NCBI GenBank assembly: GCA_900073065.1
Contig: FJOG01000074.1
Location: 65,867-129,866, forward strand
Direction: 5' to 3'
Length of the DNA stretch: 64,000 bases
Source of the DNA: Phialocephala subalpina
Lineage: Eukaryota; Ascomycota; Leotiomycetes; Helotiales; Mollisiaceae
Shown piece after piece: positions 53,145-64,000 of this stretch. The notes below the pieces were generated by a model. That model had not been told where the DNA came from, did no database searches, and saw nothing but the letters and a program-made list of their open reading frames with translations. The position numbers were made by a program, and so were the translations under genes. Every line of letters begins with the position of its first letter. The first letter of the stretch is position 1.

Positions 53145-56100
53145 GTAGTTTATTCTATCGAAAGCCTTTGTATAGTTGTCGGTAGGGCAATTCTATCGTT
53201 TCGAAGACTCTATTCGTATATAATCTATACTAATAGCGCTAGGCGGCTGCTTTAAGGCTGCGAGTCTTCCGAGTAGATTTTTAATAACGCCCACTAGATT
53301 CCGAATAATGGATTTTTATGCTAATACTTTGGTTATTAATTCGCAATCTTCTTTATGATAATATGTTTTGTGCCGTTTATTATTGCCGCGTTCGCTCGTT
53401 AGTTCGAATATTAAACGTCGTTTGCGTCCATTTTACGAGGTTACTTTTTTTATTATAGACGATATAAGGGATAATGAAAGTTCTCGCATTAAAATATGAC
53501 GAAAACGTAGTAGATTAACGGAAGTACTTAACGTGGCACACGTTAAATTAGTGATCGAGTAATCGATTTAGTGCTTTAAAGCTATATAATATTGTAGTAT
53601 GCATTTTGGCGAAATCCAATAGAGATCGTACTATCGCAAAACATAAAATCGATCGAGATATATAGTAATACTCGGTAAAACAATTTCGCCGCTTTAACTC
53701 TTGAGATTTAATAATGTTTAAGGGTATCGATAGCTAATTTACTTTAACTTTTTAGGATTTTATTGCTTCTACTTATCTTGGGGGCGATACGGCGTATACG
53801 GATAATATGTAAGATAGTATAACGTAGTTAATATAGGGTTAATTAGTATAATTTACGTCTAATCGCGGAGAAAAAGAAAGCGGGGGCACGAATCGCGTTA
53901 ATATTCAATGAAAACATTGAATTTTGTTTTGATTAAAATTAAATCGATTAGATAAAACGTATATTCGCCTTGTACTCGGCGCGGGATATTCGTATATATT
54001 TTTGACGTGAGTATAAAGATAATATTATATTACTACTAATTAATTCTATGGGTAATTATATACCGTTTTTTAGGAGGAAAAAAGGGTATTTAAAAAGTTA
54101 TATATATATAAAGTTTAAAGGAAAAGGAAGTGGAAAGGAAAATAGTAAAAGTATATATTGATTTTCACGGTTTATATTAATTAAACGTAAAACTTCGAAC
54201 TTTGGAATTAAAGTAAGAATATAATAATAAAATTGAATATTCTAGTATTTTGGATTAAAATAATTTGCGTTTTATAATTTTCCTTGTAAATCGTGAAATT
54301 GGATAATCCCTAATAGAAACGGTACACGGGAGTGTTTTTCGTTATTAGAAATGATAATTTATTATAAAAATAATATTTTATTCGCTTTATAATATATATT
54401 AGTATTAAATTACAACTTCTAAATACTCGATTCTTTTGGGCGATTTTGAGGGCGTATAAACTAATAACCGTATTAACGGGGGACGAATATTTAACGAAAA
54501 AGGAGTATTATAATAAGGTTAATAAAGTCGAAGAGAGATTATAAGCGCTAAGAACGCAAATAAAAGACGGCGACGGTATTAAGACGTAGCGGGAAAATAT
54601 AGGACGAAAAATGTAAAGTATTAGGAATTATAAAGCGGCAAATTTCTCTAATCGTAAACGGTACGTAAAAAGCTTTTACTTTAATATTTTTTGCGGGTCT
54701 TTCGCGCATTAATAATAACAATTGGCTTTCGGGTCCAACGAGTTTTTTATAACGCATTTATTAGACTAATTAATATCTTTACTCGACTTAAATGGAAACG
54801 ATACGTCTTTCGACGATTAAAATGGAATTGTATATCCATTGTTTACTTTTGCAATGGAAATCGTGGGAGAAGGATCATTATATTATTTATAGCGGGAATT
54901 TGTAAAGAGGAATTTATTAGTAATAAAGTGTATATATTGTCCGCGGGAATTTGCAAAGACAAATTATATTAATATTCCGCGAGTAATTAATTAGTTGAAT
55001 CCTTTCCGTCTTTATAATCGTAATTAGATTCGGTAATCTTTAGTATATTTAAAACCCTAGGAAATCGATGATTTTTAATTATTTTCTTGTGCATTTTAAT
55101 AATATGAGCTATAATTATAACCCGAGTCTTTAGCGCGAGATATACCTAAGTAATCCTTTATCTATTTATATCATTTATTTTTCCTCGGTTTCCCCCGTCG
55201 CCGAAGTACTACTAGCGTACCCGTTGCCGCAGCCCTTCCTCTCCCGGGCTCGACTAAAACGAGTATCCTCGCTGCTTTTTTCTTCGTTACGGCAAAACGC
55301 GTACTTTGCCTATTCTCTTTTCTTAAGCGTTCCCGTCCTCGTTTAAATCGAGTCTCCGTCTCGATTTTTAGTAAAGGATAAATTGGGACGAGCTTTGTTT
55401 TCCTACGCTGAATCGCCTGCGTAATAAATTGAGCGATAAGCGCTATAGCTTTTAGTATTACTTTACCTTTAAATTTCTTATTCGATACCGCTTGCGAAAG
55501 CAATAACTCCGTAAAGAGTTTTATATTTGCGATTTTAGTATTGCGTCGAAGTAATTCTTTTAATAATTATTTATTATACTCTTCTTTTAATAGTGTTTTC
55601 TCGAAAATAGAACGCTTAAGAAATAATGATTTTAAAGGTATATAGAGAAGAAACCCGGGAGTCGGGGGGGCGATTGGAAAGGTTCTAGAAGCTATTTAAG
55701 AAAGGGGGCTAATAGGCTTAAATCCTCCCGCTATATAGTCTAAAATCCCTTTAATTGTTCGGAATCCGGAAGTTTAATAGTCTTTAGATTATCAATCTCG
55801 GAGAGAGTGAAGTCTATATTTATAGTGTCTAACGGATTATTTTTCATGTTTTTAATAAGTGTGAAATCCTCGGGCTTTAAAGAGAGAGACTTGTGCCGCT
55901 ATTTCCAAGAAGTAATACAATTCTTCTTATCGAACTCCTCCCTTTAGTTTCTATGCTCCTTTTACTATTTAATGACTTGTGTTCGGGCTAAGTACGGATA
56001 GCGTCTTCGTTTATCAATAAAGAGGCGATAGTACTTCGTCTTTTCTTCGGTTAATTTAATCCGAAAAATGAATTAAAGCTTAAAGATAATGAATAACTCG

Positions 56101-57299
56101 AATTAAGAAGTAATCGTATTTTGTTCGAGGTAAGATTATGGAAGTACAAAAGCATTCTTACTACGGCGCAGATTCTGGCGTAGGCGTAGGACGCGTGCAA
56201 TTAGTTGTTCCTTTTGTATACCCCTCGTATAACCAATAAACTCGGAATTATTCGCAGTTTGTTCTTACTTCCACTTCTACTTATAAGCGTTGTCATTAGA
56301 TTACACGTTACGCCCGGCAAACTTCTATTCACGATTCCAAATATCGAGTTTCTCCTAGTGGCGCTTGATATTATAACGAACGAAAATACTATATCGCCAA
56401 TAGTTTTTTACTCTTCGAAATATTTTATGCGAGCGATATTTATTTACTCGGATTTCCTCTTTTTTCGTTTTTATGTGATAAAAATCGACGGAGTTTAAAA
56501 TAAATTTCATTTCGTATGTAATATACTTCATTTTATCGTCGGTAATCGGTTGCTTTATAATAGTTTTTAACTTTTTTAGTAGCTCGCCGCGTAATAGTAG
56601 CGATATAACGAAGTTATCGTTGAACTCTTTCGATTTAATCGACGATGCGTAAAGCGGAAGATTATTACGCTTAAAGCGTTTTAACGAGCGGTTGCGCAGA
56701 TTATCGTTTGTAGTAAGTACTTCGAAGACGGGGATAGCTTAGTTTTACAGGGCATCGTAAAATAGAACTCGGTCGAAAAATGGAGCTATAATTTGGACGA
56801 TATTAGCGAGGGGAGGGTTAAATTGGAGGAACGTTAGAGATGAAGATGTTGAGGATGAGGAAAAGAGGTCGTAAATAGGAAGTTATCGAGAGGGAAGCTT
56901 TTTTTTGGCCGATCGTATGAATCTTATTTAGTAAATTAAGGTTACGCTTATTCTTTTCGCGCTTAGACGCCGGTTAGTGGCTGATAGAAACGGAGAGCGC
57001 ATAATCAATGAATTTGAGTTCGGTGTCTAAATTTACGCTACTATTAACGAGCGAAGATAGTTGGCTAATCAATTACGGTACTCAGTCGCTACTTTCGTCC
57101 CCGCGCGATTAATTAATCGTGTGTACTCGAGTACAAGAAACCTTGAAGAGAAGAGGTTGGCGGGGCGAGGCGACTATAGTATTTTAACGATAAATACTTA
57201 CTTTTTATTTTTATTACAATTTTCTCTTTTTCCTCTTCTTATCGTCTTTATTCGTCTCGCTATTTGCCTCTCGCTATAACTCGGAAAGCTTATCTAAAA
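53145..57299. other. RIP-degraded AT-rich block with a basic ORF remnant
   Basis: At 55171-55503 on the minus strand an open frame encodes a very basic C-terminus (RGRERLRKENRQSTRFAVTK, then GTLVVLRRRGKPRKNK). Upstream in the same orientation are fragments such as NPLDTINIDFTLSEIDNLKT near 55770-55850 and EEKTKYYRLFIDKRRRYPYL near 56000. They look like one destroyed protein, possibly a transposon product, of unknown family. A perfect attcaatg/cattgaat hairpin lies at 53903-53922. Nothing else is resolvable. Confidence 0.35.
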
Positions 57300-59480
57300 A
57301 CACTTTTCCACCTCGTGCTTATTAATTAAATCGCTTATAATGCCCTCTTTTACCCCGATAATAAATACCGCGTCTCGAGCTCTAATATCGGCTTTAGCCT
57401 TGAAATTGACTATTATATCCCATTTACGCCTCGAGGTTATATTATCACTAGACTCGGACGAGATATCGATTTGATTCTCCGCGAAAGTACCCGCGAATAC
57501 CCCGTATTTGCGATTTACGTCGCTTTCGAAATTAATCCTATAATTTACTTCGTTTTTTTGTCCATTAAATCGAAGCGGATTTCATCGGTTACGTTCGCAG
57601 TACTTAAAAATCCAAATACGGATAAAAGTACTAAAGAAAATATTACCGGAGAGAAAATCACTAGAAACGGCGTTATCTTCTATAAATAGGACTATAAGAT
57701 CTCCATTGCATTTTACGACTTTCAATTAATTTAGCGGATTATTTTTAAGATCGGCAATACTAAATCTCTTAAAGCTTTTACCGTTCAAAACTACGAAATA
57801 TCTCTATAATTATTGTAAGATATTAGATCGCGCGATCGACTAACGGAAAACGATAATTCAAAGGTATAATCGTAATATATTACCAAATTAAATATAATAA
57901 AAAGTCTTATTTTCCAGGATATTAAATATCTTCGTATAAGAATAAGCCGGGGAACTTATAGTACGATCTATAAAGCGGTTAATCGGACTTTTAATTACAA
58001 GTTTACTATTAAAGTAATCGATCTCAATAATTAGGACGATATTAAAGCAATTCGAGCTATTTTATATAAAGAAATTAAAGTTATACAAAAAGTGAAATAC
58101 GTTAATCCTTTCTAATTACTATCGATTTATTCTCAATACTAATAATACGCTTAAAAATACATTATTAAATATTTGGGTTACTAATTCTTTTATATTCTCT
58201 ATCTAAAGATCTTTATACTTTTACGCTCCGAGTCTTTAATTTCGCTCGTCAAATTACTACCGCTCGATATCGATTATAAATAACTTTACTTCATGGCGTT
58301 AAAACAAATACTTAGCGCTTTCGATTACTTAGTAAGCGAGAATTTAATCCACTGGGACGTAAAGCTCAATAATATTCTCTACTCCTTTTTAAACGGTCGT
58401 TATTTTTTCTAGCTAATCGACTTCGGATTTGCTTATTACTACTCGCTAATTATAACGTTTTGTGGCACCGGCTACTACTAAACTCCCGAGCTTTAGCCCG
58501 TTATCTCGAGGGTTAACGCCGATCAAAACCCCAAACTAAATATTTAATTTCTTTTAATATACATTATTACCATTCGCTCGAGATTAAAAGAGTTTCCATT
58601 AAATACTACAAATTATAGTATTATATTACCCGCATTTAAAGCGAAAATTCTAACCATATTTAAACTCGAGCTTATAGCGAAATTGCATTCAAATCGCCGG
58701 GTATTAATTGTGCAAATACTAATCCTCTTTTTCGACGGCGAAAATTTAACGACACCCAAATCGAAAATCCTTACCATTAAACCCAATATCCCGGCCGTAA
58801 AACCGAACAACCGTCCACAAACAAAGAATAATCGCGGTAAAGCTTTTTAGCGGCCGATAATAGCCGCCCGCCCGTTAATCGTGTATTTACTACGAGTACT
58901 CGGCAATCTTTTTACCCGCTTACTACTACTTATCCCGAACCGAGGAAGTAACCTTGCGCAACTTACTATAGCGCGGCTTTAATCGATTCGCGCGCATAGA
59001 GATAGCGTTATTAAGCGCTAAGCCAAGTCTCGTACGCTTAAAGCGAATACTCTCGATAGAATTTTGCCGGAGCAAAATCCGCTAGCTCCCATTAAACTAC
59101 TATCCGTATAAAAACCGCCAATTCTCAAAGGACCCCGTGAAACTCTTCGCCGGATCCTTAAATCGTATATCGATTAAACTATATAGAAAGGAAATATCGA
59201 AGCGAATTTATTTGTAATTATAATTTAATATTATATCGAAAAATCCCGTAATCCTTTTTAATTATAACTCGTTCGCCGGCTATAAAAAATCCGTTTAAAA
59301 TAATAAGCTAAAAATTAATATTTAAGAAATAAAGCGATTAAAATTAAATTTTTAGTAAATATAATAAGTTATTTATTTTTTATTATTATTTGGAGTTAAT
59401 AGCGAAGAATATTAGTACGGGAATCGCAAAAGCAAATTAAAAAAGTTAATTATTCGGAACTTTAAAAGTTTTATATCGTA
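57300..59480 (+). pseudogene. RIP-mutated copy of the protein kinase family (kinase 3)
   Basis: Signs of a kinase persist: a Gly-rich loop with SRGTYSTIYKAV and ATP Lys (FTIKVIDL) near 57945-58022, the catalytic loop HWDVKLNNIL (Arg to Trp) near 58350, LIDFGFAYYY near 58415, GTGYY and a following stop, then a Pro/Lys-rich tail. Stops are almost all TAA/TAG at expected Gln or Trp codons. The last 250 bases, 59185-59430, align base by base with the end and 3' flank of kinase 2 (34540-34790), for example agttaatagcgaagaatatt against agttaatagcgaggattatt, with differences that are nearly all G-to-A or C-to-T. This is a dead paralogue hit by RIP. Confidence 0.75.
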
Positions 59481-60064
59481 ATAGAATTTAAATATTAAAG
59501 TTCGAATTGTATAATTATACGGAAAAGATTTTCTTTATTTAGGGTTTTATAAAATCTATTTTTATTGTTTATCGAAAATTTATTCCTAAGATTAGTTTTC
59601 TTTCTTGTATATTAGTAAGCGTTACTCGTTTAAATCCCATGGAATATATTTTCTCGTGTTCGAGCGTTTTAATTCGTTCTCATTGGAATATCCGTTATTA
59701 CTATTATTAAGATTACGATCGCTATTATTTAATTTATTATCGTTATCGAAATTAAACGGCTTATTCCTTTGCGAGGTAATGGCCTCGGTATTAACGGTTA
59801 TATTATATTAGGGTTAGATACGCGTAGCTTTGTGGGTAGGATTTGCCTCCGCAATAACCGATGTAAAACGAGAGTCGATATAGTATATACCGATTAAAGC
59901 TAATTAAAAAGAATGAGTATTACTCTAGCGGTTTAATTGGAAAGTCGTTAATTTATCCAATATTATTAATACTCTCGATAAATCGGGTAATTATCGTTGT
60001 TATTATACTCTTCCCTTAGTATTTCCATTTCCACTTCGTGCTTTTACCTTCCGTAATATAAAAG

Positions 60065-60175
60065 CTTCGCACTAAATTCGGAATTCAATCTACTAAGTAA
60101 TAAATTTTACTATCAATATACTTTTTACTAATAATATTATGAAATTCCTATTTACGATAAGTATTCTCCGTCTAA
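60065..60175. repeat. RIP-diverged direct repeat, copy 1
   Basis: It contains aatctactaa, then tatactttttactaataat and attatgaaattc, and is paired with 61065-61175. The differences between copies are mostly transitions. The 1-kb spacing suggests a tandemly duplicated segment or two ends of one element. Confidence 0.65.
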
Positions 60176-61064
60176 TAAATTACCGAGTATATATTCTAAG
60201 AAATCGAAAATAATACTTATCGATCTCGAGTTACGTGGCTAATAAAACTTCGATAGCGATTAAATAGAGTTTCTATCGCTTTACAAATCGTGGATCCTCG
60301 GCATTAATCAATCCAAGGGTGCGATAGCTCAATAGAATAGCGAGGAGGCCTCGAAGGAATTAAAAGTAATAATCGATAATAACTTCTTTACTTTTCGAAA
60401 GCTAGTAATACATCCCTTTTAAGTTCAAAGACGGTTTCCTTCTTTACTCTCTTTTCTATCGTCCTTATCCAATAATTCAAATAAAGAGTAAACCCGGGCT
60501 CTAATATACTTCGCGTAATTCTATCGATTATTATTATTATATAAGTTGATCTGATCGTATAATAACCCAGAAATACGAAAGTAAAACCGCTAATAAGCTC
60601 TTTCGCGTATCCCAATTTAATCGGTCGTAGTATTCGTTATAATGGATTAAGCGATATTGGTAAAGAATTACACTAATCCTTTAGTAGATAAAAAGGCGGG
60701 ACGTTCGCACGCGCTTATTAATAACTTCGATAACGACGATAACTACGATATTAGCGACGTAGTTAAAGTCCTACGGAATTAGAAAACTATTAATAAATCG
60801 AGTTTTATATTTTCTCTTAAAGCGATTACACTATTTAAACGACGTTTAAAGTTAGGAATCTCCTCGAAAATCGTCGGGCTTTCGGTGACGTTACACCAAC
60901 TTCCGTGGCTTTCTTCGCTGCTTTTTCTATTATATCTTATTTGCGGCTTTAAATTTTTTCAATCGATCGAAACTTTTTCTCTTTTGCTTCTCTTTTTATA
61001 CTTAGTATTATACCTCGAAACGATTAATTAAAGGCTATACTTGCGCTTTTCGCAATATATAACC

Positions 61065-61175
61065 GCGCACTAAAATCGGAACTTAATCTACTAAATAATA
61101 TACTTCGCCATTAATATACTTTTTACTAATAATATTATGAAATTCTCGTTTACGATTAGCGTCTTCAATTTACGC
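61065..61175. repeat. RIP-diverged direct repeat, copy 2
   Basis: This is the same sequence as 60065-60175 in the same orientation, about 1,000 bases downstream. The central 33 bases are identical and the flanks differ by transitions. Confidence 0.65.
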
Positions 61176-61931
61176 GACGTAATATAGTTTTAAATAGTCT
61201 CGAGCGTTCTCTGTACTCTCGATTATAGTAGTGTATACTCCGAAGCAGTACTATAACGGAGATTAGTAGAGTTTATCGTCATTATTATTATTAATCGGAT
61301 CGCTATTATTAATCTAAAAATCGATGTTTTGAACCGAATTAAAAGTATTATCGGGCTCAATCGAAGTATTATCTTTCCGCCATTCGGTAAAATCTATAAT
61401 AAAGAGCGGATAATAGCTATTAAAACGTATAGCAAGTTTTATAACGCTTTAATCAATATCGTTATAATATATAAACGAATTTACATATGCATTAGTCCTA
61501 TTTATTCCTATTTATTATTGATATGATCGTATTTAGGCTATTATATTAAAGCTTTAATTTGGATCGTTTTAATCGCTTACCCTCAAATATATTCTCGTTA
61601 TTACTCTCGTCCGAGGTTCCGCTTTCACTACTATTACTACTATCGATAATCACCGACGAATTACTTATACGACTCGTCAAATATATACTTAGTATTAAGG
61701 AAATTGTACTAATTTTCGCCCCTTTTCCGTTTTGTATTAATTCGCCGCTTTATAAGTTGAAGAGAATAAAAGTTTAACGTATTACTCTTTGAAAACTCCT
61801 TTTCTAACGCCAAACTATCGGTCTAACCGGCAAACGCGTCTATATACGGGTTAGTAATATAGTTATTATTGTATTCAATTATAGAATTAACTTCTTATTC
61901 TTCGAAAAAAGTATCGATATCGCTAAAAATA

Positions 61932-61966
61932 GAATCGAAATCGAAATCGAAATCGAAATCGAAGTC
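61932..61966. repeat. Hexanucleotide microsatellite (tcgaaa)
   Basis: Five consecutive tcgaaa-type units, the last of them tcgaag, lie in AT-rich DNA. The array is short and not coding. Confidence 0.8.
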
Positions 61967-64000
61967 GCTCGAAAAATTAATATCGATAATACCATTATTT
62001 GCAAATACTAATTAATTAAATGCCTCGATTTTATTTGCCGTGTAATTCAATTTACCCGTGAATTCGATTTAACTATAATCGATCTCTTTACTAAAAGTAT
62101 TTTAATTTGCAATAACGCCGTTAAAAGAGACTTCGGCGTTTAAAATGGATATAGGATTTTAAATCTTTCGCCTCGCCGATTTATTTGTAATCGCCTCGTA
62201 AACATTATTATACTTACTCTTCTTATTAACTTTACGAGTATTATTAAGACTTTCTACAATAAATAATTATAGTACTTTCTTTAGTAAAACGCTTAATTTG
62301 CTTTACTGCGTAATATAATATGTACTAAAATATTTGTCGACGTTAAAGCGTTAATTGTTATTGCGAGGCCATCGCTTCGTAAAAACGTAATTATAAAAAA
62401 TAATTTCAAAAGAATTATTGAAAGTAGAAATAGAAATAAAATAGAGACTTTTGAGTAGTAAACTTTATAAATTCTCTCGTTTAAATTAATAGTAAATAAT
62501 TCTTTTATATATATCCTTTGAAATAGCTCCTCCGTTAGTTCTTTTAATACTTGGGCAATTCTTGCAAATCCTACTTTGCTTTATCAACCCCTTTTAACCG
62601 CGCGAACCGTCTAATTTGCCCAATATTCCCTTAGAAATAATTTAATCGTCGTATAATCCACGGAAATAATTGCATTATATAATCCAACTTCAAAAATCCC
62701 ATATAATGCTTATAAAATCGTCGTTCGCGGAGCTATTACTCTCGCTCGACCTCTATCTTAATTGCACCGATCGCACTATTACTTCTCGATCGTTGGAAAA
62801 GTAGAAAGAAACTAATAAATAAGGACTACGTAATTTTAAAAGGAGATATTACCGAATATTAATTTATTTGCAAAAGCTTTAATCTAAGCAAATATATAAA
62901 AAGGGAGTTACATCGGCTTTATTGCGAATTATACTCGAACGCTTTAATATTAAGACTTTGTAATCCCACGAATTAAACCTATACAATTAGTGGCACCGTC
63001 GAAACGGGGTTCGTTAGATCCCAAAACAGGAAATACACTTCCTTAGTCCAATAATCTTACGTTGTACGTACTAATTGAAAATTCCCGCAAACGACATCCA
63101 AAATAGTAATAAAATCGGGTTATTCTATACACAAAAAGCCAATTGATCGAAGACTTCGTATTCTAATAAACTTTTAATCCCAAACTAATTAAACCGGATC
63201 CTATTTAACCGCGCTAACTTATTTCCACTATATTTTCTATAATAGGCTATAATACTCGTTACCTGCGGTCTTACGACTTCCGAGATTATACTACCGTTAG
63301 AAATCGGCGGCCAATTAATTAAATAAAGTAGATTAATAGTCCTTTAAACCGGTAGATTTGGTTAGATACTCCTATTTATATACATTAAACCCAAAATGCC
63401 CTCGCCTTATTTATATAGTCGCGTTATTACATAAATCCGGCCTTAGTGCAATTGCAATCGCAAAAATGCTTAAAAATCCTACTCAATTTAAACTCTCGTA
63501 TTAAGATTTCTCGACGCCGTTTAATTTAAGCCGGAGAGTAATCGCCAACGCAAATAAAGAGCCTTGTAAAGAGCTTGCTAAAGAGCCCGAGTAGCGCACG
63601 TAGGATTCTGATTATCGATAGAGGATAGAGACTTTACGGACGAAAAGTAATGCATTACAAGCGAAGACGATTAGATCTCGAGCGAAGAAAGAGAGCTAAG
63701 CCGTGCCGTAGAGTAGTTACACTGCAAGTCGCGTCGACGCCGCCGAGTTTAATTAGGCGAGGATCGTTAGTAACGAGGCAAAGTTTCATACTAATAAATA
63801 GAGAAGAGAAAAGAACTTATAAAGTTGCGAGTAAATCGAAGCGTAGACCGACTTTACGAAAAGGGATTTAGAAAAGCGGCGTAAGTATTAACGTCGGATT
63901 AAAGTGAGGCGGAGAGAGTATAATCGCGATAGTAGTCGGAGTTCGAGAGTTAAAGTGAAATTGGGAAAAATTGAAACGTGAAAGAGGAAGGAAAGAGTAG

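Larger units (their letters stand above)
59481..64000. other. RIP-degraded AT-rich block, right part
   Basis: No intact gene is present. A minus-strand frame at 60388-60615 (ELISGFTFVFLGYYTIRSTY and so on) and a basic plus-strand frame at 63650-63871 are open but unrecognised. Two diverged direct repeats about 1 kb apart and a hexanucleotide microsatellite are listed separately. The sequence continues beyond the window. Confidence 0.4.

Noticed and set aside
63650..63871. Basic 73-codon ORF near the right edge
   Set aside because: It lies in RIP-degraded DNA, has no motif, and its Arg/Lys richness follows from local composition.

Overview
The window is nuclear DNA of a filamentous ascomycete (Pezizomycotina). 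The genes carry short introns of about 45 to 160 bases with GT (once apparently GC) donors. Recognisable families are fungal: ferric reductase, ZIP transporter, NACHT-ankyrin proteins, FHA-type protein kinases, DUF3435 recombinase and a pogo/Fot-type transposase. About the last 18 kb is a long AT-rich block packed with TA-rich sequence and in-frame TAA/TAG codons, the usual signature of repeat-induced point mutation (RIP).

Layout. 0-5 kb: a broken ferric reductase, a 126-base tandem repeat, a DUF2786/DUF7168-like ORF with one internal stop, and an aminoglycoside-phosphotransferase-like kinase whose C-terminus is frameshifted. 6-8 kb: an intact four-TM glycoprotein-like gene. 9.4-13 kb: a SAM-domain fragment, a GMC oxidoreductase fragment split by a small inversion, an AT island, a solo LTR with a perfect 5-base target duplication, and a C2H2 zinc-finger gene. 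14.7-18.5 kb: a DUF3435 (Starship-captain-related) pseudogene that runs directly into an oppositely oriented NACHT-ankyrin pseudogene. 18.9-30 kb holds most of the healthy genes: a membrane protein with a putative permuted papain-type fold, an 851-residue protein with a DEPAT minisatellite, a 224-residue hypothetical protein and a second C2H2 protein, with transposase debris between them. 31-38 kb: two decayed FHA/protein kinases with inverted duplications, a LINE RNase H fragment and a second STAND NTPase pseudogene. 38-41.9 kb: an unlisted 27-residue metallothionein, a 5'-truncated ZIP zinc transporter fused head to head with a CWC25-like fragment, and a lipoyl(octanoyl)transferase fragment beside an exact 250-base tandem duplication. 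42.5-44.5 kb: an intact divergent Hsp70. From about 45.8 kb to the end: RIP-degraded DNA containing a mutated copy of the kinase family, a zinc-finger remnant and a second exact 250-base duplication.

The region is a mosaic. Intact single-copy genes alternate with truncated gene pieces that abut each other, often head to head. Ferric reductase, NLR and DUF3435 remnants in one window are the families usually carried by Starship giant transposons, so part of this DNA may be old Starship material. This is an inference, because no element boundaries are visible. The two duplications of exactly 250 bases in unrelated contexts should be checked as possible assembly artefacts before any biology is built on them.

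All exon models and family names come from reading the translated sequence. No database search was possible.
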